A stretch of 17,593 bases of DNA from Bacteroidales bacterium (GTDB lineage Bacteria; Bacteroidota; Bacteroidia; Bacteroidales; Bacteroidaceae): the NCBI GenBank assembly GCA_004554665.1, contig SFKY01000053.1:1-17593 (forward strand), read 5' to 3'. Positions 8,330 to 16,627 of the stretch are shown here, piece after piece. Position 1 is the first letter of the stretch, and each line of letters starts with the position of its first letter. Below the pieces are notes generated by a model. It was not told the DNA's origin. It did no database searches and saw only the letters and a program-made list of their open reading frames with translations. The position numbers and the translations under genes were made by a program.

Positions 8330-9709
8330 ATGAATATGAACCTGAAATCATTGTTGGTCCCTGCCGCTGTAGCATTGGCGGCGATTCCCGTGACTCCGCT
8401 CCGCGCGCAGACAGTACTTTTCAAGAGCGACACTGCCCGCCATGTCATTTACCGCATCCCGGCCCTTGTCGCATACGGCAACACGCTTCTCTACTTTGGC
8501 GATGACCGTTCTGGGGTGACAGATGCCACGGCTTGGGGCGATGTGGGCTCAGAGGGCAATATCAGTATTGTGGCCCGGCGCAGCGACAACTGTGGCGACA
8601 CGTGGCACCCTGAGGTCCAGACTGTAGTGGAGGGTAAGGGCAGTCGTGGCTTCGACCGTGCGCATGGCGATGCCGCCGTGGTGTGCGACCGCAAGTCGGG
8701 CAAGTTGTTGCTCCTTTGTGCATCGGGAGAAATCAGCTACGGACGCTCAGATGTGAGGGTGGCCCGCACGCCTCGCGACGGGGGTGGCTACGATTACCGC
8801 CTCGACCTGACCAAGGCACAGCATGCCGGCCGGTATTACAGCACCGATGGGGGCCGGACGTGGACGGGAGAGGACATATCCGGACAAATCTATGCCCTCT
8901 ACGATGAGGCATCGGCCGATACTTATGCCGAGGGCAAGGGAAATGTGGCTGTGGAACGGCTGTTTTTTGCCAGTGGCCGTATCTGTCAGAGCCGCCAGAT
9001 CAAGCGGGGCAGCCATTACCGCATCTATTCGGTGCTCACCACCAACCAGGGCAGTCTGGTGGTCTACTCCGATGATTTCGGGCAGCGCTGGAAGCCCCTT
9101 GGGGGAGCCTCGGCGCGTCCTGCCCCTCAAGGAGACGAGGCTAAGATAGAGGAATTGCCCGACGGGCGGGTACTGCTCAGTTGCCGTATGATGGGAGGCC
9201 GTTGTTTCAACATCTTCACCTATAGTAACAAATCCTGTACCGAGGGTACATGGGCCACACCGGTAGCCTCTACGTCGCTCTCGGGTGGAACGGCTTCACA
9301 ACGCAATGCCACCAATGGCGAGATTATGATAGTGCCGGCCAAATCGGCAGCTGGCAAGAAAGTCTTTGTTGCCCTGCAGTCGGTGCCGTATGGCAACAAC
9401 TGGAGCAGCACGATCAACGTAGACCGCCGCTCGCATGTTTCCATCTACTGGAAGGTGCTGGCTTCGGCAGCCGATTATGCCACTCCCGAGCAATTCCTGA
9501 CGGGGTGGACGCGCTACGAAGTGACCACGGCCCGCTCGGCATACTCTACGATGGCCATCGATGGCCGTGGCCGTCTGGCCTTCGCTTACGAAGACAATGG
9601 TGCCAGCAAAGTGATTGGCAGTCAACCAGCCGATGTGTACGATCTTACCTTCATCTCTCTTCCGCTGGAAAAGATTACGGGCGGCCAGTATACCTACCGT
9701 AAGAGGTAA
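8330..9709 (+). CDS. exo-alpha-sialidase (neuraminidase), GH33-like, secreted
   Basis: It hydrolyses terminal sialic acids from glycoconjugates such as mucins. The 459-aa protein begins with a signal peptide (1-26, ending PLRAQ, probable cleavage A26/Q27) and has no lipobox cysteine. The catalytic beta-propeller shows the YRIP motif at 41-44 (R42 of the arginine triad) and three Asp-boxes: SDNCGDTW (85-92), STDGGRTW (171-178) and SDDFGQRW (247-254). Probable further active-site residues are the glutamate in KIEELPDGR (E274 or E275), R286 and the tyrosine nucleophile Y405 in SAYSTM; these are inferred by pattern. It has no extra carbohydrate-binding domain, so it is a compact sialidase. Met3 (8336) is an alternative start. 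It appears monocistronic, with gaps holding hairpins on both sides. No sialic acid transport or nan catabolic gene is in the window. Confidence 0.9.
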   Translation: MNMNLKSLLVPAAVALAAIPVTPLRAQTVLFKSDTARHVIYRIPALVAYGNTLLYFGDDRSGVTDATAWGDVGSEGNISIVARRSDNCGDTWHPEVQTVVEGKGSRGFDRAHGDAAVVCDRKSGKLLLLCASGEISYGRSDVRVARTPRDGGGYDYRLDLTKAQHAGRYYSTDGGRTWTGEDISGQIYALYDEASADTYAEGKGNVAVERLFFASGRICQSRQIKRGSHYRIYSVLTTNQGSLVVYSDDFGQRWKPLGGASARPAPQGDEAKIEELPDGRVLLSCRMMGGRCFNIFTYSNKSCTEGTWATPVASTSLSGGTASQRNATNGEIMIVPAKSAAGKKVFVALQSVPYGNNWSSTINVDRRSHVSIYWKVLASAADYATPEQFLTGWTRYEVTTARSAYSTMAIDGRGRLAFAYEDNGASKVIGSQPADVYDLTFISLPLEKITGGQYTYRKR

Positions 9710-9720
9710 GGAGGTATCAT

Positions 9721-9757
9721 CGTTCCTTTCATAGAACGGCTCCCCTTATGGAGGCCG
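9721..9757 (+). other. two small competing hairpins after the sialidase gene
   Basis: CGTTC (9721-9725) can pair with GAACG (9734-9738). CGGCTCC (9737-9743) can pair with GGAGGCCG (9750-9757) with one bulged G. The two stems share two bases and cannot form fully together. They precede the much longer hairpin at 9766. Confidence 0.4.
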
Positions 9758-9765
9758 TGTCAAGG

Positions 9766-9834
9766 CCACACCCTATCTCTTGCCCTGTGTCAGCCATCTG
9801 TAATCGGTGACGCAGGGTGAGAGGTAGGGTGTGG
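9766..9834 (+). other. 27-pair hairpin in the sialidase 3' region; possible terminator or processing signal
   Basis: Positions 9766-9792 pair with 9808-9834 around a 15-base loop. Twenty-three pairs are Watson-Crick and the other four (9776/9824, 9781/9819, 9782/9818, 9788/9812) are G-U in the plus-strand RNA. No T tract follows immediately; the next is at about 9862-9866. A normal intrinsic terminator is therefore not certain. A RNA-stability element, or the remains of an inverted-repeat mobile element, are alternatives. Confidence 0.6.
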
Positions 9835-9897
9835 GCAATAGGAATAAAGGCAGATATGTACATTTTTCTTGATATACCTTAAAAATAAAACAGATAT

Positions 9898-9928
9898 TTG
9901 CCTCCATGCGCTTTTTTTATTAACTTTG
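9898..9928 (+). promoter_or_regulatory. Bacteroidetes promoter for the alpha-2-macroglobulin operon
   Basis: TTG at 9898-9900 (within ATATTTG) and TAACTTTG at 9921-9928 are separated by 20 bases, matching the Bacteroidetes TTG / TAnnTTTG arrangement. Transcription would begin about 9933-9936, so the leader is about 25 bases to the ATG at 9959. This argues against any translation start upstream of that ATG. Confidence 0.75.
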
Positions 9929-9958
9929 CCCTATAAACACATCAACAAATTTGCTGTT

Positions 9959-12900
9959 ATGAGAAGAATCGTCATTGCCTTGATGGCTTCCTTTGTATGG
10001 TTCCCTGCCATGCTCAAAGCCGATAATTACACAGCGCTGTGGAAACAGTGGGAAACGGCAGTGAACAAAGACCTGCCGCAAAGTCAGATAGACATACTCA
10101 ATCAGATTATCACCAAGTCTACCGCCGAAAAAGCGTACGGCCATCTGGTCAAGGCACAGTTGTGCCGCATGACGGCCGTGTCGGCGGTATCGCCAGATTC
10201 GCTGGTGGTTGAGGCTGAAAAACTGAATGAACTGGCCGAAACTGTGCGCGAACAGGCCCTCAAGGCCGTGTATTATACTGCGTTGGGTCGATGCTACAGT
10301 GCAATGGCGTTGCAGGATACTATCTACAAGTCTAAGAGCAAGCAGTGTTACGACTTGGCGATGAAGCATCCCGATGCTTTGGCCAAGCAGACGGGGCGCG
10401 GTATGGAACCTTTGGTCGTCAAGGGTATGGACAGCCGCATCTTCCGCGACGACTTGCTGCATGTCATCGGTATGGAGTGCGGTGCCTATAGCCTGTTGTA
10501 CCAGTATTACCGCACACACGGCAACCGTCGGGCTGCCTGTATTACGGCAGCCATAGAATGGGATAGAAAACTGAACTTGCAGCAACCGATACGGTCGAAG
10601 AAGTCGAAACAGTTGCAAAGTATCGATTCGCTCATCAATGAGTATCAGGACTTGCAAGAGGCAGGCGAATTGGCCATCCTCCACGCCCGCTGTCTTGAGG
10701 TCGCTACCGATACCAAGGAGGGTGACCTCTACCATTATATCAACTATGCGCTGAGCAAGTGGGGCACTTGGCCCCGGATGAATCGTCTGCGCAACATGCA
10801 GAGCGAGATAACCAATCCCACCTTTAATATCAGTCTCGGCAGCTGCATGCTTCGTCCAGGTGAGGCACGTACGGTACGCATCAACTCGATACGCAATATC
10901 GACGAGATTACGCTCAATGTCTATCGGCTCACACAGCCTTGTAACCAGAACTTTTATAAAATTAAGGGTGGTATCACCACGCTTAGGCGCACGATGGAGC
11001 GCACACCTGTGCAGACACTCACGCTGAAATATTACGGTCAGCCTACCTACAAGATTTCTTCTGATACCACTGTCATTTCCGGACTGCCCATCGGCAGCTA
11101 TGTGGTCGAGGCTGTGACCAGCAACCGTACGGTTCCCGCCCAGTACGAGGTGCTTCACGTCACGGGGTTGGCGCTTGTCTGGCAGTCGTTGCCTGACAAG
11201 AATGCGCGCGTGGTGGTGGTCGATGCCACGACGGGTGCACCTGTTGCTGGTGCCAAGGTCGATTTGCTAGACCATAGCTGCAAGCCGATTCTGACCCTTA
11301 CCACCGATGCCAAGGGAGAAGCCTCTTGCCGTAAGCCGAAGGATTGCGCCCACCTACGGGCCTATACGGATACCGACCGTTATGCTCCCTATCTCCAGCA
11401 TTTGGGTTGGTTCTCGTATGGCGAAAACAGTTCTAAAGCTAAGGATATCACGAATCTGTTTACAGACCGGGCTATCTACCGTCCGGGGCAGACCGTCCAC
11501 GTGTCGCTGATAGCCCACAAGCGCTATGACAAGATTCGTACCGAGGCTTTGGAGGGGAAGACGGTCAAGGTACAGTTGCGCGATCCCAACTACAAGGTTG
11601 TGGCGGAGAAGCAGGTGACTACCGACAGTTTCGGCACGGCGGCTGTAGACTTCGCGCTGCCTGCTACCGAACTGATGGGTTACTACTCCGTAAGGGCAGA
11701 CAACCGCATGGTCACCTCTTTCCGCGTAGAAGCCTACAAGCGTCCGACATTCTTTATCGAGTTTGATGAGGTGAAGGAGAAGTATGAGAATGGCGATACG
11801 GTCATGTTGAGTGGTCGTGTCAAGAGCTATGCCGGTGTTCCCGTGCAGGGAGCCAAGGTGGACTATACGGTGATGCGCAATCTGGCCACATGGTGGTGGT
11901 ATCGCTCGTTTGGCGACCGTGCCGAGAGCATGGCCAAGGGCGATGTGACGACCGATGCCAACGGAGTTTTCCGTGTCAAGGTTCCTGTGGTATTGCCCGA
12001 CAATATCAGAGACAACCAGAAGCGGTTTTATAATTTTGAGACCAGCGTCACGGTGACGGATATCAGCGGCGAGAGCCACAGTGCCAGCAGCGTGTTGCCG
12101 CTCGGTACGCATCCCACAGCCCTCAGTTGCAATCTCCCTGATAAGATATTGGCCGACAGTTTGCAGGCAATCCGGTTCACATACACCAATAGCGCCGGCA
12201 AGGAGATTCCCGGACAGGTAAGTTATCAGGTGGATGGCGTAGCCTACCAGGCCGAGGCCAACCAAGAGATAGATATCCGTGCCATCGCGGCTACACTCAA
12301 GAGTGGTGAGCATACCATGCAGGTTGTCTGTGGCAGCGATACGCTCAAACAAAAGTTTGTGGTGTTCTCACTGGCCGACGAGCGGTGTGTAACCCGCACA
12401 CACGATTGGTTCTATGTCTCCGACAGGCAGTTCTCTGCCGATGGCAAGCCCGTAAGCGTGCAGCTCGGTGCGTCAGACGAGCGCCTGCACGTGCTCTATA
12501 CCATCCTCGCGGGCAAGCAAATCGTGGAGCAAGGTTCGCTGGACCTCGAAGGCAAGTTGCACAACCGCCAGTTTGTCTACAAACCCGAGTATGACGATGG
12601 TTTGAGCCTGAGCTATGCGTGGGTGAAGGAGGGCCGGCTGTACAGACACGATGTGACCATCGCCCGTCCGGTGCCCGACAAGCGGCTGCTGACCACCTGG
12701 ACAACATTCCGTGACCGGCTCACTCCAGGGCAGAAAGAAGAGTGGACACTGCGCATCTGTCGCCCAGACGGAACTCCGGCTACCGCCCAACTGATGGCTA
12801 CCCTCTACGACAAGTCGTTGGACGCACTGTGTGCCCATAAGTGGAGATTTGTCACGTCTTATCGCCCCATCGTCAATTCACTCTGTTGGCTTGGGGACCA

Positions 12901-15418
12901 TTATCAGGTGCTCGGACTGTATGGCTACATGGCCATCAATCGTCTGGCCGAGAACGATCTTGACTTCTCCCACTTTGATGATCGTTGTTTCCCGATGTTT
13001 GGGCGTAAAGAGCGGATGATGCTCACGGCAGCGCCTGCGATGGCTACAGCTAAGATGAGCCTGAAAGAATCGAAGGTGGCCTCGCTCAACTCTGGGTCGT
13101 TCGTAGGTTCGCGCTTCGCTGTCGAAACGTTCGATGACTGTGGTGCAGTGGCTACAGGTGGCAACGAGGCAGAAGTAACCGAGAGCATGTCTGTGCGTGA
13201 AAATCTGAACGAGACAGCCTTCTTCTATCCCAATCTGTCTACCAATGCCAATGGCGAGGTGACGATACGCTTCGTCTTGCCAGAGAGTGTGACCACATGG
13301 AGATTCATGGGGTTGGCACACGACAAGGATATGAATGTCGGATTTGCCTACGGCGAGGCCGTGGCGCAAAAGACGGTGATGGTGCAGCCCAATATGCCAC
13401 GCTTCTTACGGCAGGGAGACAAGGGGACCATAGTTGCCAAACTCTCCAATACTTCTGCTAAGACCGTGAGGGGTACGGCCACCATCGAACTGACCGATGC
13501 CGATACACAGAAGATGGTCTACAGCCAGCACAAGGAGTTTACCATTGACGCCAACGGCACCGCGGCGGTGACATTCGACTATACGCCGGCTACCGCAGAC
13601 CAGTTGCTCATCTGCAAGGTCATGGCCAAGGGACGTGATTTCAGCGATGGGGAGCAGCATTACTTGCTCGTATTGCCCGATAAGGAGCAGGTGACCAATA
13701 CGGTGCCCTTTACCCAGCATGGGGCTGGTACCTATACGGTGGATTTGGACAAGCTCTTCCCTGCCAAGGGCAAGCAGAAGAAACTTACGGTGGAGTACAC
13801 CGATAACCCTGCATGGCTCATGGTTCAGGCGTTGCCATCCATCGCCCAGCCCAATACCGACAATGCCGTGAGTCTGGTGGCAGCCTACTATGCCAACAGC
13901 ATTGCCGCTTCCCTACTTGGTCAGTCGCCGGTCATCAAACAGACTTTGCAGCGCTGGCAGCAGGAGCAAGGGAAGGAATCGTCTTTGGCCAGCAGTCTGG
14001 AGAAGAATCAAGAACTGAAGACCATCGTCATGGAAGAGACCCCGTGGGTGATGGATGCCCAGCGTGAGAGCGACCGCAAGCGTCAACTCATCAACTATTT
14101 TGATAGTAATCAGTTGCAGGCGGCGCAGCAGTCGACGTTCGACAAACTCGCCAAGCTGCAGCGGGCCGACGGTTCGTTCAGTTGGTGTCCCGGCATGGAG
14201 GGCAATATCTATATGACAGTGACGGTGGCTGAGACGTTGGCCAGACTCCATCGTCTTACAGGTCATACAGCTGATACTGGCAGCATGCTCGATCGAGCCA
14301 TCGGTTATGCCGACAAATGGGTGGCCAACTATGTGGCCGAACTGAAGAAAGAGGAGAAGAAAGGAAACAAGCAACTTGTGCCCAGCGAGACGGCTTGCCA
14401 CTATCTGTATGCCCGCGCCTTGGCAGGAAAGAAAGCTTCGGCAGATGTAGCGTATCTCATCACCCTCTTGGAGAAGCAACCCCGCAAGTACAGCATCTAT
14501 GGTAAGGCCAATACGGCTGTCATCCTGGCGTTGCATGGCCGTACAGCCAAGGCTGCAGAGTACCTGCAGAGCGTGAGAGAGTACACCGTGTACCGTGAGG
14601 AGATGGGACGCTATTTCGATACGCCCAAGGCAGCATACTGTTGGATGGACTATCGCATCCCCACACAGACAGCTGCCATTGAGGCGATGCAGCTGCTCAC
14701 CCCGCAAGACAGTCAAACCATCGAGGAGATGCAGCGTTGGTTGCTTCAGGAGAAGCGTACCCAGTGTTGGGATACTCCCATCAATAGTGTCGATGCTGTC
14801 TATGCATTCATTAATGGTAGAATGGACAAGTTGTCTGCCGTTTCCACCTCGCCTGTGCAATTGCGTGTGGATGGACGTAGGATTGAAACCTCGCGTCCCA
14901 CCGCTGCGTTGGGCTATGTGAAAGGACAGGTAAGCGGCGACAAGATGCGCACGTTCACCGCCGAAAAGGCATCAGAGGGTACCAGTTGGGGTGCTGTTTA
15001 CGCACAGAGCATATTGCCGACAACCGAGGTCTGCCATGCCACAGCCGGCCTCTCGGTCAAGCGCGAGGTCATCGGTAATGGCAAGACGCTCAAGATAGGT
15101 GATCGTGTGAAAGTACGTGTCACCATCCATGCCGACCGTGACTATGATTTCGTGCAGGTGGTAGACAAACGCGCCGCCTGTCTGGAGCCTGTCATTCCCC
15201 TGAGCGGCTATAGGCAGGGCTACTACTGTATGCTGCGTGACCATTCCACCAATTATTATTTTGACAAGATGGCTAAGGGTAAGCACGTGATAGAGACCGA
15301 ATACTACGTAGACCGTGCAGGCGAGTACCAGGCAGGTACCTGTGTCGCGCAGTGTGCATATAGTCCGGAGTATATGGGACGGGATGCCGGCATGAAACTG
15401 ACCACTGAGAAAAAATAA
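9959..15418 (+). CDS. alpha-2-macroglobulin family protein without thioester motif, secreted
   Basis: A 1819-aa exported protein of the bacterial alpha-2-macroglobulin family, thought to trap or inhibit proteases at the envelope. The signal peptide is MRRIVIALMASFVWFPAMLKA with no lipobox, so it is periplasmic or secreted, not a lipoprotein. A helical N-terminal region typical of Bacteroidetes members (about 22-280) is followed by macroglobulin domains from about 285. The MG2 signature TDRAIYRPGQ is at 502-511 and another MG domain lies near 590-690. A low-complexity linker at about 1020-1075 may be the bait region. The alpha-2-macroglobulin domain begins at NLNETAFFYP (about 1082), and the thioester-domain-like helical region spans about 1285-1590. 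A receptor-binding-like domain ends the protein (about 1709-1819). Where CxEQ is expected the sequence is SIAQPNTDNAV (1294-1304), so no thioester can form. The reading frame extends upstream to 9869, but the promoter lies inside that extension, so the ATG at 9959 is chosen. Confidence 0.9.
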   Translation: MRRIVIALMASFVWFPAMLKADNYTALWKQWETAVNKDLPQSQIDILNQIITKSTAEKAYGHLVKAQLCRMTAVSAVSPDSLVVEAEKLNELAETVREQALKAVYYTALGRCYSAMALQDTIYKSKSKQCYDLAMKHPDALAKQTGRGMEPLVVKGMDSRIFRDDLLHVIGMECGAYSLLYQYYRTHGNRRAACITAAIEWDRKLNLQQPIRSKKSKQLQSIDSLINEYQDLQEAGELAILHARCLEVATDTKEGDLYHYINYALSKWGTWPRMNRLRNMQSEITNPTFNISLGSCMLRPGEARTVRINSIRNIDEITLNVYRLTQPCNQNFYKIKGGITTLRRTMERTPVQTLTLKYYGQPTYKISSDTTVISGLPIGSYVVEAVTSNRTVPAQYEVLHVTGLALVWQSLPDKNARVVVVDATTGAPVAGAKVDLLDHSCKPILTLTTDAKGEASCRKPKDCAHLRAYTDTDRYAPYLQHLGWFSYGENSSKAKDITNLFTDRAIYRPGQTVHVSLIAHKRYDKIRTEALEGKTVKVQLRDPNYKVVAEKQVTTDSFGTAAVDFALPATELMGYYSVRADNRMVTSFRVEAYKRPTFFIEFDEVKEKYENGDTVMLSGRVKSYAGVPVQGAKVDYTVMRNLATWWWYRSFGDRAESMAKGDVTTDANGVFRVKVPVVLPDNIRDNQKRFYNFETSVTVTDISGESHSASSVLPLGTHPTALSCNLPDKILADSLQAIRFTYTNSAGKEIPGQVSYQVDGVAYQAEANQEIDIRAIAATLKSGEHTMQVVCGSDTLKQKFVVFSLADERCVTRTHDWFYVSDRQFSADGKPVSVQLGASDERLHVLYTILAGKQIVEQGSLDLEGKLHNRQFVYKPEYDDGLSLSYAWVKEGRLYRHDVTIARPVPDKRLLTTWTTFRDRLTPGQKEEWTLRICRPDGTPATAQLMATLYDKSLDALCAHKWRFVTSYRPIVNSLCWLGDHYQVLGLYGYMAINRLAENDLDFSHFDDRCFPMFGRKERMMLTAAPAMATAKMSLKESKVASLNSGSFVGSRFAVETFDDCGAVATGGNEAEVTESMSVRENLNETAFFYPNLSTNANGEVTIRFVLPESVTTWRFMGLAHDKDMNVGFAYGEAVAQKTVMVQPNMPRFLRQGDKGTIVAKLSNTSAKTVRGTATIELTDADTQKMVYSQHKEFTIDANGTAAVTFDYTPATADQLLICKVMAKGRDFSDGEQHYLLVLPDKEQVTNTVPFTQHGAGTYTVDLDKLFPAKGKQKKLTVEYTDNPAWLMVQALPSIAQPNTDNAVSLVAAYYANSIAASLLGQSPVIKQTLQRWQQEQGKESSLASSLEKNQELKTIVMEETPWVMDAQRESDRKRQLINYFDSNQLQAAQQSTFDKLAKLQRADGSFSWCPGMEGNIYMTVTVAETLARLHRLTGHTADTGSMLDRAIGYADKWVANYVAELKKEEKKGNKQLVPSETACHYLYARALAGKKASADVAYLITLLEKQPRKYSIYGKANTAVILALHGRTAKAAEYLQSVREYTVYREEMGRYFDTPKAAYCWMDYRIPTQTAAIEAMQLLTPQDSQTIEEMQRWLLQEKRTQCWDTPINSVDAVYAFINGRMDKLSAVSTSPVQLRVDGRRIETSRPTAALGYVKGQVSGDKMRTFTAEKASEGTSWGAVYAQSILPTTEVCHATAGLSVKREVIGNGKTLKIGDRVKVRVTIHADRDYDFVQVVDKRAACLEPVIPLSGYRQGYYCMLRDHSTNYYFDKMAKGKHVIETEYYVDRAGEYQAGTCVAQCAYSPEYMGRDAGMKLTTEKK

Positions 15419-15429
15419 CCAATAAAGAT

Positions 15430-16500
15430 ATGAACAAAAGACTGACCATAGGCATCGCCACGTTGCTGCTGGCGGGCGCTTTACCGCTCCACGCGCAGCA
15501 CATGGAGGCCAAGCATGCGGTGATAGACTGCGGACAAATCTTGTTTCGGCAGCCTGTCAGCATCGAATTTGAGATTAAGAATAAGGGAGACAAGCCTCTG
15601 ACGGTGAGCAAGGTGCGCACCAGTTGTGGCTGCACGGCAGTGGACTATCCGCAGGTTGCCGTCTCCAAGGGAGATACGTTTAAAGTGACCGCTACCTATG
15701 ACGCCCGGCAGATGGGACACTTCGAAAAGCAGGTTGGTATCTATGCCGAGAACAGCAGCAAGCCACTCATGCTCACGCTGAGAGGTGTGGTGGTGGAGAA
15801 GGTGGTGGATTTTGCGGGCGATTATCCCTGTAATCTCGGTGGCCTTCGTACCGACCGTGACAATTTGGAGTTTGATGATGTGAACAGAGGTGACCGGCTC
15901 TCGCAAAAGATACATGTCTTCAATGCAACCTCACAACCTGTGGAACCGCAGGTGATGCACTTGCCCGACTATCTGCAGGCTCAGGTGTCGCCTTCCAAGA
16001 TTGCTGTAGGTCGATCGGGCGTTATCACCATTTCGCTTGATTCCCGTAAACTGCGTGATTTTGGCCTTTCCCAAACTTCTGTGTATCTTGGCCTTTATCC
16101 AGGCGACAAAGTGTCGGCCGATAAGGAGATTCCTGTCTCGGCGGTGTTGCTGCCCGATTTCCGGAACATGACCGACGAGGCCAAGGCAGCAGCACCCCGT
16201 ATGCAGCTGTCGGCCACCACGCTGGAGATGGGCTCGTTTGACGGAAAGAAAAAGAAGAAGGCAGAGATAACCATCACCAATACCGGGCGTACTACGCTCG
16301 AAATAAGCAGTATACAGATGTTTACAGAAGGCCTGCAATTGTCGTTGAGCAGCAAGACTCTGGCCCCGGGAGCCACATCGAAGCTAAAGGTCACCGCGAT
16401 AGCCAGCGAACTGAAAAAGGTGCGCACCCAACCGAGAATATTGATGATTACCAACGACCCACAAAATGCAAAGGTAAGCATAGCGGTAAACATCAAATAA
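15430..16500 (+). CDS. secreted DUF1573 domain protein
   Basis: A 356-aa protein with a signal peptide (1-23, MNKRLTIGIATLLLAGALPL then HAQ, probable cleavage before H24). The DUF1573 signature TSCGCTAVDYP is at 64-74 in the first immunoglobulin-like (ASPM/Spd2/Hydin-type) domain (about 28-120). Two further beta-sandwich repeats follow at about 145-240 and 257-356; these lack the CGC motif. A lysine run (KKKKK, about 275-279) sits in a loop of the third repeat. The function of DUF1573 proteins is unknown; Ig-like folds of this class usually mediate binding. The gene starts 11 bases after the alpha-2-macroglobulin stop, so it is almost certainly in the same operon and may assist or partner that protein (inference). 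A terminator-like hairpin follows at 16562. Confidence 0.9.
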   Translation: MNKRLTIGIATLLLAGALPLHAQHMEAKHAVIDCGQILFRQPVSIEFEIKNKGDKPLTVSKVRTSCGCTAVDYPQVAVSKGDTFKVTATYDARQMGHFEKQVGIYAENSSKPLMLTLRGVVVEKVVDFAGDYPCNLGGLRTDRDNLEFDDVNRGDRLSQKIHVFNATSQPVEPQVMHLPDYLQAQVSPSKIAVGRSGVITISLDSRKLRDFGLSQTSVYLGLYPGDKVSADKEIPVSAVLLPDFRNMTDEAKAAAPRMQLSATTLEMGSFDGKKKKKAEITITNTGRTTLEISSIQMFTEGLQLSLSSKTLAPGATSKLKVTAIASELKKVRTQPRILMITNDPQNAKVSIAVNIK

Positions 16501-16514
16501 AGGCTTTGTTTAAA

Positions 16515-16546
16515 GGTAAAATGGTAAAGAGGTAAAAGGGTAAAAC
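16515..16546 (+). repeat. four tandem octamers GGTAAAAN
   Basis: GGTAAAAT, GGTAAAGA, GGTAAAAG and GGTAAAAC follow one another without spacing, shortly after the DUF1573 stop codon. Two more copies (GGTAAAAC, GGTAAAGA) occupy 16598-16613 on the far side of a hairpin. The array is too short and its period too small to be CRISPR. Confidence 0.85.
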
Positions 16547-16561
16547 GCCAGCAGGGTGTAG

Positions 16562-16593
16562 GGACGCACGTTCGTGCGTCCGCCACTTTTTTT
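16562..16593 (+). terminator. intrinsic terminator after the DUF1573 gene
   Basis: GGACGCAC (16562-16569) pairs perfectly with GTGCGTCC (16574-16581) around the tetraloop GTTC, and a run of seven T follows at 16587-16593 after a 5-base spacer. It should end the alpha-2-macroglobulin/DUF1573 transcript. From memory, near-identical hairpins are scattered in Bacteroidetes genomes, so it may also be a dispersed repeat; this was not checked. Confidence 0.7.
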
Positions 16594-16597
16594 AAAG

Positions 16598-16627
16598 GGT
16601 AAAACGGTAAAGAGTGAATAGTGAATT
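16598..16627 (+). repeat. octamers GGTAAARN followed by heptamers GTGAATW at the ispH start
   Basis: Two octamers (GGTAAAAC at 16598-16605, GGTAAAGA at 16606-16613) run directly into two heptamers (GTGAATA at 16614-16620, GTGAATT at 16621-16627). The ispH GTG codon is the first three bases of the first heptamer. GTGAATT is the exact reverse complement of AATTCAC in the tandem array at 3238-3269. Confidence 0.75.

Noticed and set aside
9869..9958. 30-residue N-terminal extension of the alpha-2-macroglobulin frame
   Set aside because: The TTG/TAnnTTTG promoter lies inside it, and the sequence from 9959 begins with a proper signal peptide.
9920..11158. 412-codon minus-strand open frame opposite the alpha-2-macroglobulin gene
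   Set aside because: It overlaps the promoter and N-terminal coding part of a supported gene and has shadow-type composition.
16515..16613. CRISPR-like appearance of GGTAAAAN repeats
   Set aside because: The units are 8 bases, tandem and without spacers; the 51 bases between the two groups hold a terminator hairpin, not spacer-repeat units.
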